In this document: piece after piece, positions 61,620 through 64,000 of the stretch
How positions within the stretch are numbered: position 1 is the first letter of the stretch
Layout: the number at the start of each line of letters is the position of its first letter
Source: Coriobacteriaceae bacterium
Lineage (GTDB): Bacteria > Actinomycetota > Coriobacteriia > Coriobacteriales > Coriobacteriaceae
Direction: 5' to 3'
Assembly (NCBI GenBank): GCA_902364975.1
Contig: CABJFQ010000001.1
Span: 248,001 to 312,000, forward strand
Length of the DNA: 64,000 bases
Position numbers and translations under genes: made by a program
The notes under the pieces: model-generated
What the model was told of the DNA's origin: nothing
The model's database searches: none
Seen by the model: the letters and a program-made list of their open reading frames with translations, nothing else

Positions 61620-62175
61620 CCGTTCTCCTTCTTTCGCGAACCTGCAATAGAGCCGTGGCGAAGAAGGCGGGGCAGGCGATGCCCCGGCAGCACAAAAGCG
61701 CACGCCAGCCACCCTATCAGCAGCAAAACGCACGCTCAGCAGCACCCCTTGTAGACCGGAATCCAGCGGCAAGCAGAGAGGCCCTCGGTTTCGAGAAGAG
61801 CGCGGGCAGGTAATCTGGCTCGCGGGCGCGCCCGCACACAGTAACCGCCTTGCTCGGGATTCTCACCCGATTCCCCTTTATGCGCTCGCGCGCACCCGTG
61901 CTCCGGCTTCTATTTTTTAACGGAGGAAGTGTACGTTACCGCAGGTAAATCGGTCAATGCACTACACAAAAACCGCCATATCCGAGCCATATGGCTCCCG
62001 GATAACCGCCTATAGGCAACCTCTATCGCCACCAGGCCGCTGACGAACCAAACCCGCCCACAAGATTGAGTGGCCCGAATGCCCCCGCGGGACTTTTGAC
62101 CCGCCCATTCCCGGCTGGGCGGCACGCGCTATTATGGTTGCCGTTTGCGTGAGCTATATAGATGGGAGCGTACCT
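61620..62175. other. gene-free region holding the riboswitch and the divergent phosphatase promoter
   Basis: This 556-bp stretch contains the riboswitch and its downstream leader. A GC hairpin in the leader (GGGGC at about 61670 with GCCCC, with ATCGCCT between) could be part of its expression platform. Between 61920 and 62175 I see no gene; the region is AT-richer near 61960 and must hold the promoter of the HAD phosphatase. Confidence 0.5.
61795..61913 (-). promoter_or_regulatory. cobalamin (B12) riboswitch
   Basis: Read on the minus strand, the region contains the conserved parts of the AdoCbl-type aptamer in order: GGGAATCGGGTGAGAATCCC, GGCGGTTACTGTG and GAGCCAGATTACCTGCCC, with helices on either side. 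It lies about 175 bp upstream of the surface protein GTG. Boundaries are approximate. It controls this gene and nothing else in the window. Confidence 0.88.
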
Positions 62176-62841
62176 ATGGCAGCTTTTTCCACCGTGATCT
62201 TTGACCTTGACGGCACCATCCTCAACACGCTCGAGGACCTGGCGGCCGCCGGCAACCATACCTGCAAGATGCACGGCTGGCCCACGTTTGCCGTCGACGA
62301 GTACCGCTACAAGGTGGGAAACGGCATGCTCAAGCTGGTTGAGCGCTTTATGCCCGCCGAGTATGCGGGCGACGGCCGTATGTTTGAGCAAACGCTTGCC
62401 GAGTTTAGAGCTTATTACGGCGAGCACAAGGAGGACCACACCTCACCCTACGCCGGCACGATTGAGATGCTCGACCGTCTGCGCGCAGCGGGCGTTCAGC
62501 TTGCCGTGCTCACCAACAAGGATCATATTTCGGCAGCCCCGCTTATCGAGAAATATTTTGGCCCCGATCGCTTTGCGCTGGTACAGGGCCGTGTGGACGC
62601 ATTTCCGCCCAAGCCCGAAGCACCCGTCACGTTGCATGTGATGAAAGAGCTGGGCGCCGATCCGGCAACCACGCTCTATGTGGGCGATTCGAATGTCGAT
62701 GTTCTGACCGGCCACAACGCCGGCCTTAAGAGCGCGGGCGTCAGCTGGGGCTTCCGCGGCCGCGCAGAGCTGGAAGCCGCCGGCGCCGACTGCGTGGTAG
62801 ACACCCAGAACGAACTCGCCGAGCTAATCTTGGGCGAGTAA
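62176..62841 (+). CDS. HAD-family phosphatase (phosphoglycolate phosphatase-like)
   Basis: About 221 residues. HAD motifs: I FDLDGTILNTLEDL (nucleophile Asp near residue 9), II AVLTNKDHIS, III with Lys in PPKPEAPVTL, IV YVGDSNVDVLTGHNAG. The cap domain (15-85) is helical as in Gph/PGP. The true substrate could be any small sugar or glycolate phosphate. GGGAG precedes ATG 62176. Transcribed divergently from the riboswitch-controlled surface protein. Confidence 0.88.
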   Translation: MAAFSTVIFDLDGTILNTLEDLAAAGNHTCKMHGWPTFAVDEYRYKVGNGMLKLVERFMPAEYAGDGRMFEQTLAEFRAYYGEHKEDHTSPYAGTIEMLDRLRAAGVQLAVLTNKDHISAAPLIEKYFGPDRFALVQGRVDAFPPKPEAPVTLHVMKELGADPATTLYVGDSNVDVLTGHNAGLKSAGVSWGFRGRAELEAAGADCVVDTQNELAELILGE

Positions 62842-62882
62842 CGAAGCTGACGCGCTGCTCGGTCGCGGCGATGCTGCCGTGC

Positions 62883-63052
62883 GGAAAATGCGTCCCGTTT
62901 TGATGCCTCAAACTGGGACGCATTTTCCGGTTGAGCCCCATCGGGGAAACGGCATCCCGTTTCAGAGCAATATTCCGGGTCGCGGTTTCCGCAACCCACC
63001 CCATCCGGAAACCGCGACCCATTATTCGGCCAAAAACCGGGTCGCATTTTCC
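62883..63052. repeat. array of three 46-nt hairpin units, period 62 bp (copy B)
   Basis: Units at 62883-62928, 62945-62990 and 63007-63052, each with a GGAAAnnGCnnCCC box and a GGGnnGCnnTTTCC box, repeat at exactly 62 bp. The first unit pairs perfectly within itself (GGAAAATGCGTCCC with GGGACGCATTTTCC); the right box of unit 2 is the perfect complement of the left box of unit 3 (GGAAACCGCGACCC). Confidence 0.88.
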
Positions 63053-63083
63053 CGACCACTCGATGCAACGTCGGCACAAGGAG

Positions 63084-63122
63084 TGTCCCCAACTGCCGGC
63101 AGAAAAGGAACGTCCCCAACTG
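63084..63122. repeat. two direct copies of GTCCCCAACTGCC
   Basis: GTCCCCAACTGCC occurs twice about 26 bp apart with CGGCAG between. It resembles half of the AACGTCCCCAACG hairpin at 20212-20265 and is probably the remnant of such an element. Confidence 0.6.
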
Positions 63123-63162
63123 CCACCTTCCAGCAACGAGAACGCCGCAGGTAGAGGACGGA

Positions 63163-63276
63163 CAGCGAAAGCCCGCCAGAGCGAGCAAGGTGCCTTGAAA
63201 CAAGGCGGCATTGACCTTCTGGTCATGCCGCCGAAGTTGAAAGGCAGATTGCCGCTCTGGCGGGCTTGCAGCGTCG
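63163..63276 (+). ncRNA. candidate structured RNA element, copy B (twin at 41656-41767)
   Basis: P1 63169-63183 with 63253-63267 is a perfect 15-bp stem. P2 is GCCTT (63192-63196) with AAGGC (63241-63245), and P3 is GGCGGCAT (63204-63211) with ATGCCGCC (63225-63232) extended by GACC/GGTC. The joining strands AGCAAGGT and AGATTGC and the flanks CAGCGAA and TGCAGCGTCG equal those of copy A, while the stems have different bases. It lies 35 bp past the stop of the minus-strand lipoprotein gene. Confidence 0.68.
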
Positions 63277-63311
63277 AGCCGTTACGCGGTTTGGCAAAAC
63301 CGCGTAACAAA

Positions 63312-63869
63312 CTAGCTCATCATCGCATTCATCATCTCGGTGGTTGCGGAATCGTCGGCAGACCACTCGTTATCCTCGTTGGCGGAATACTTAAAGGTGA
63401 CCTTGGTGTCCTTGGTCTTAGCGGCCTTGGTCACGTCGACCATCACCTGGCCGGCCATCTTGTACAGGTCGTCCTCGGAAGGCATCGTATCGAGTGCGGC
63501 GACCTTCTCCTGATACTGGGTGGCGAAATCTTCGACGATCTTATTCATGGACTTGCAGGTGATGGTAACCTCGGCGGTCGCGGTGCCCTTGTCCTCATCG
63601 ACCGTCACATCGCCGATCTTGTAATCAAAACCCTCGAGATAGCTCTTGGCGTACTCCTTGGGATCGATGCCCAGTTGCTCAAACTCGTCGCCCGAAGCCT
63701 CTTCCAGACCGGCAAGGAAGTCATCGCCGCCGTTCTTGATCTCGTCAAACTGGCTCGTAAGGTCGTTGGTGATGAGCTCCTCCACCGAAGGCCCTCCGCA
63801 GCCGGAAAGCAAAACCACGCACGCGACCAGGGCAGCCATCAGGGGCGCAAGCAGCAGCTTCTTTTTCAT
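63312..63869 (-). CDS. lipoprotein, DUF5105-like
   Basis: About 185 residues with a lipoprotein signal peptide (KKKLLLAPLMAALVACVVLL, then lipobox SGC) giving a lipidated Cys near residue 24. The mature domain is alpha/beta with VEELITNDLTSQFDEIKNGG, GDVTVDEDKGTATAEVTITC and a charged C-terminus. The layout resembles DUF5105-type lipoproteins but this was not tested. ATG 63869 with GGAGG upstream is the credible start; the longer frame adds 38 residues. Function unknown; surface-exposed by prediction. Confidence 0.75.
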   Translation of the reverse strand: MKKKLLLAPLMAALVACVVLLSGCGGPSVEELITNDLTSQFDEIKNGGDDFLAGLEEASGDEFEQLGIDPKEYAKSYLEGFDYKIGDVTVDEDKGTATAEVTITCKSMNKIVEDFATQYQEKVAALDTMPSEDDLYKMAGQVMVDVTKAAKTKDTKVTFKYSANEDNEWSADDSATTEMMNAMMS

Positions 63870-64000
63870 GACATTCCTCCAAACAAGCGGCGCCGCGTTC
63901 CCTGCGCAGCGCACGTCGTAACAGCAAGTCCATATTAGCAGCCCGGCCCAACCCTCTGCGTCGCAAAAGCGCAGGCGGCTCAATTTGACGAACGAATGGC
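63870..64000. other. window end, no gene seen
   Basis: The last 131 bp contain the upstream region of the lipoprotein gene. I see no coding frame with a start site or motif here. Confidence 0.4.

Noticed and set aside
62883..63052. CRISPR array
   Set aside because: The 62-bp period looked CRISPR-like, but the units are palindromic boxes that vary in sequence, the 16-nt gaps are similar between the two arrays, and there are no cas genes.

Overview
The window looks like a chromosomal segment of a high-GC, anaerobic gut Actinobacterium of the class Coriobacteriia, most likely Collinsella. This rests on gene content and codon use: an fhaA-fhaB-pstP-SEDS/PBP-pknB cluster, an HspR-regulated dnaK-grpE-dnaJ operon, membrane-bound LuxR-type regulators, mannose-family PTS genes, hydrogenase maturation genes, and a 61-residue 2[4Fe-4S] ferredoxin. 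No taxonomic search was possible. Layout: 1-5.8 kb holds a YcxB-like gene end, an ABC-2 exporter operon and a large membrane LuxR protein with two HTH domains. 6.2-16.3 kb is a cell-wall and Ser/Thr-phosphorylation cluster: a membrane kinase, two FHA proteins, a PP2C phosphatase, a fused SEDS glycosyltransferase-transpeptidase and a PASTA kinase. 16.4-20.7 kb holds tRNA-Arg(CCT), a mannose-type PTS operon and hypA. 20.8-25.5 kb is a TetR-centred divergent locus with a multi-FeS flavoprotein and a multi-pass membrane protein. 25.7-29 kb holds a cell-surface protein and an AAA/DUF4143-type ATPase behind a perfect palindrome. 29.2-41 kb carries clpB, two small exported proteins, a YbhJ-type aconitase homologue and the dnaK-grpE-dnaJ-hspR operon. 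41.3-45.6 kb holds ferredoxin and the nadA-nadB-nadC-niaR NAD operon. 45.7-49.7 kb is a scarred accessory zone with palindromic elements, an IS3-family insertion, a degenerate second IS and a truncated histidine kinase. 49.7-57 kb holds thioredoxin, nikR and hypF-hypC-hypD-hypE. 57-64 kb holds a large surface protein downstream of a cobalamin riboswitch (its frame broken by one TAG), a HAD phosphatase and a lipoprotein. Working links: clpB and dnaK share a 7-N7-7 inverted repeat that fits an HspR (HAIR-like) operator, and hspR is the last gene of the dnaK operon. NikR with HypA/C/D/E/F points to nickel-dependent [NiFe] hydrogenase maturation, although hypB and the structural genes are outside the window. 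NiaR presumably controls the nad operon through a perfect 19-bp-arm palindrome in front of nadA. The most unusual content is non-coding. (1) Two copies of an approximately 113-nt element share single-stranded motifs while their three stems differ by compensating changes (41.66 kb and 63.16 kb). (2) Two arrays of 46-nt hairpin units occur at an exact 62-bp period, plus a lone unit. (3) A family of 33-nt REP/REPIN-like hairpins has a GGGACAGG core and covarying arms. (4) Several other long palindromes sit at gene ends. On the protein side, the riboswitch-linked surface protein with a putative transcobalamin-like alpha/alpha repeat region, the SEDS-PBP fusion and the two-HTH membrane LuxR protein merit follow-up.
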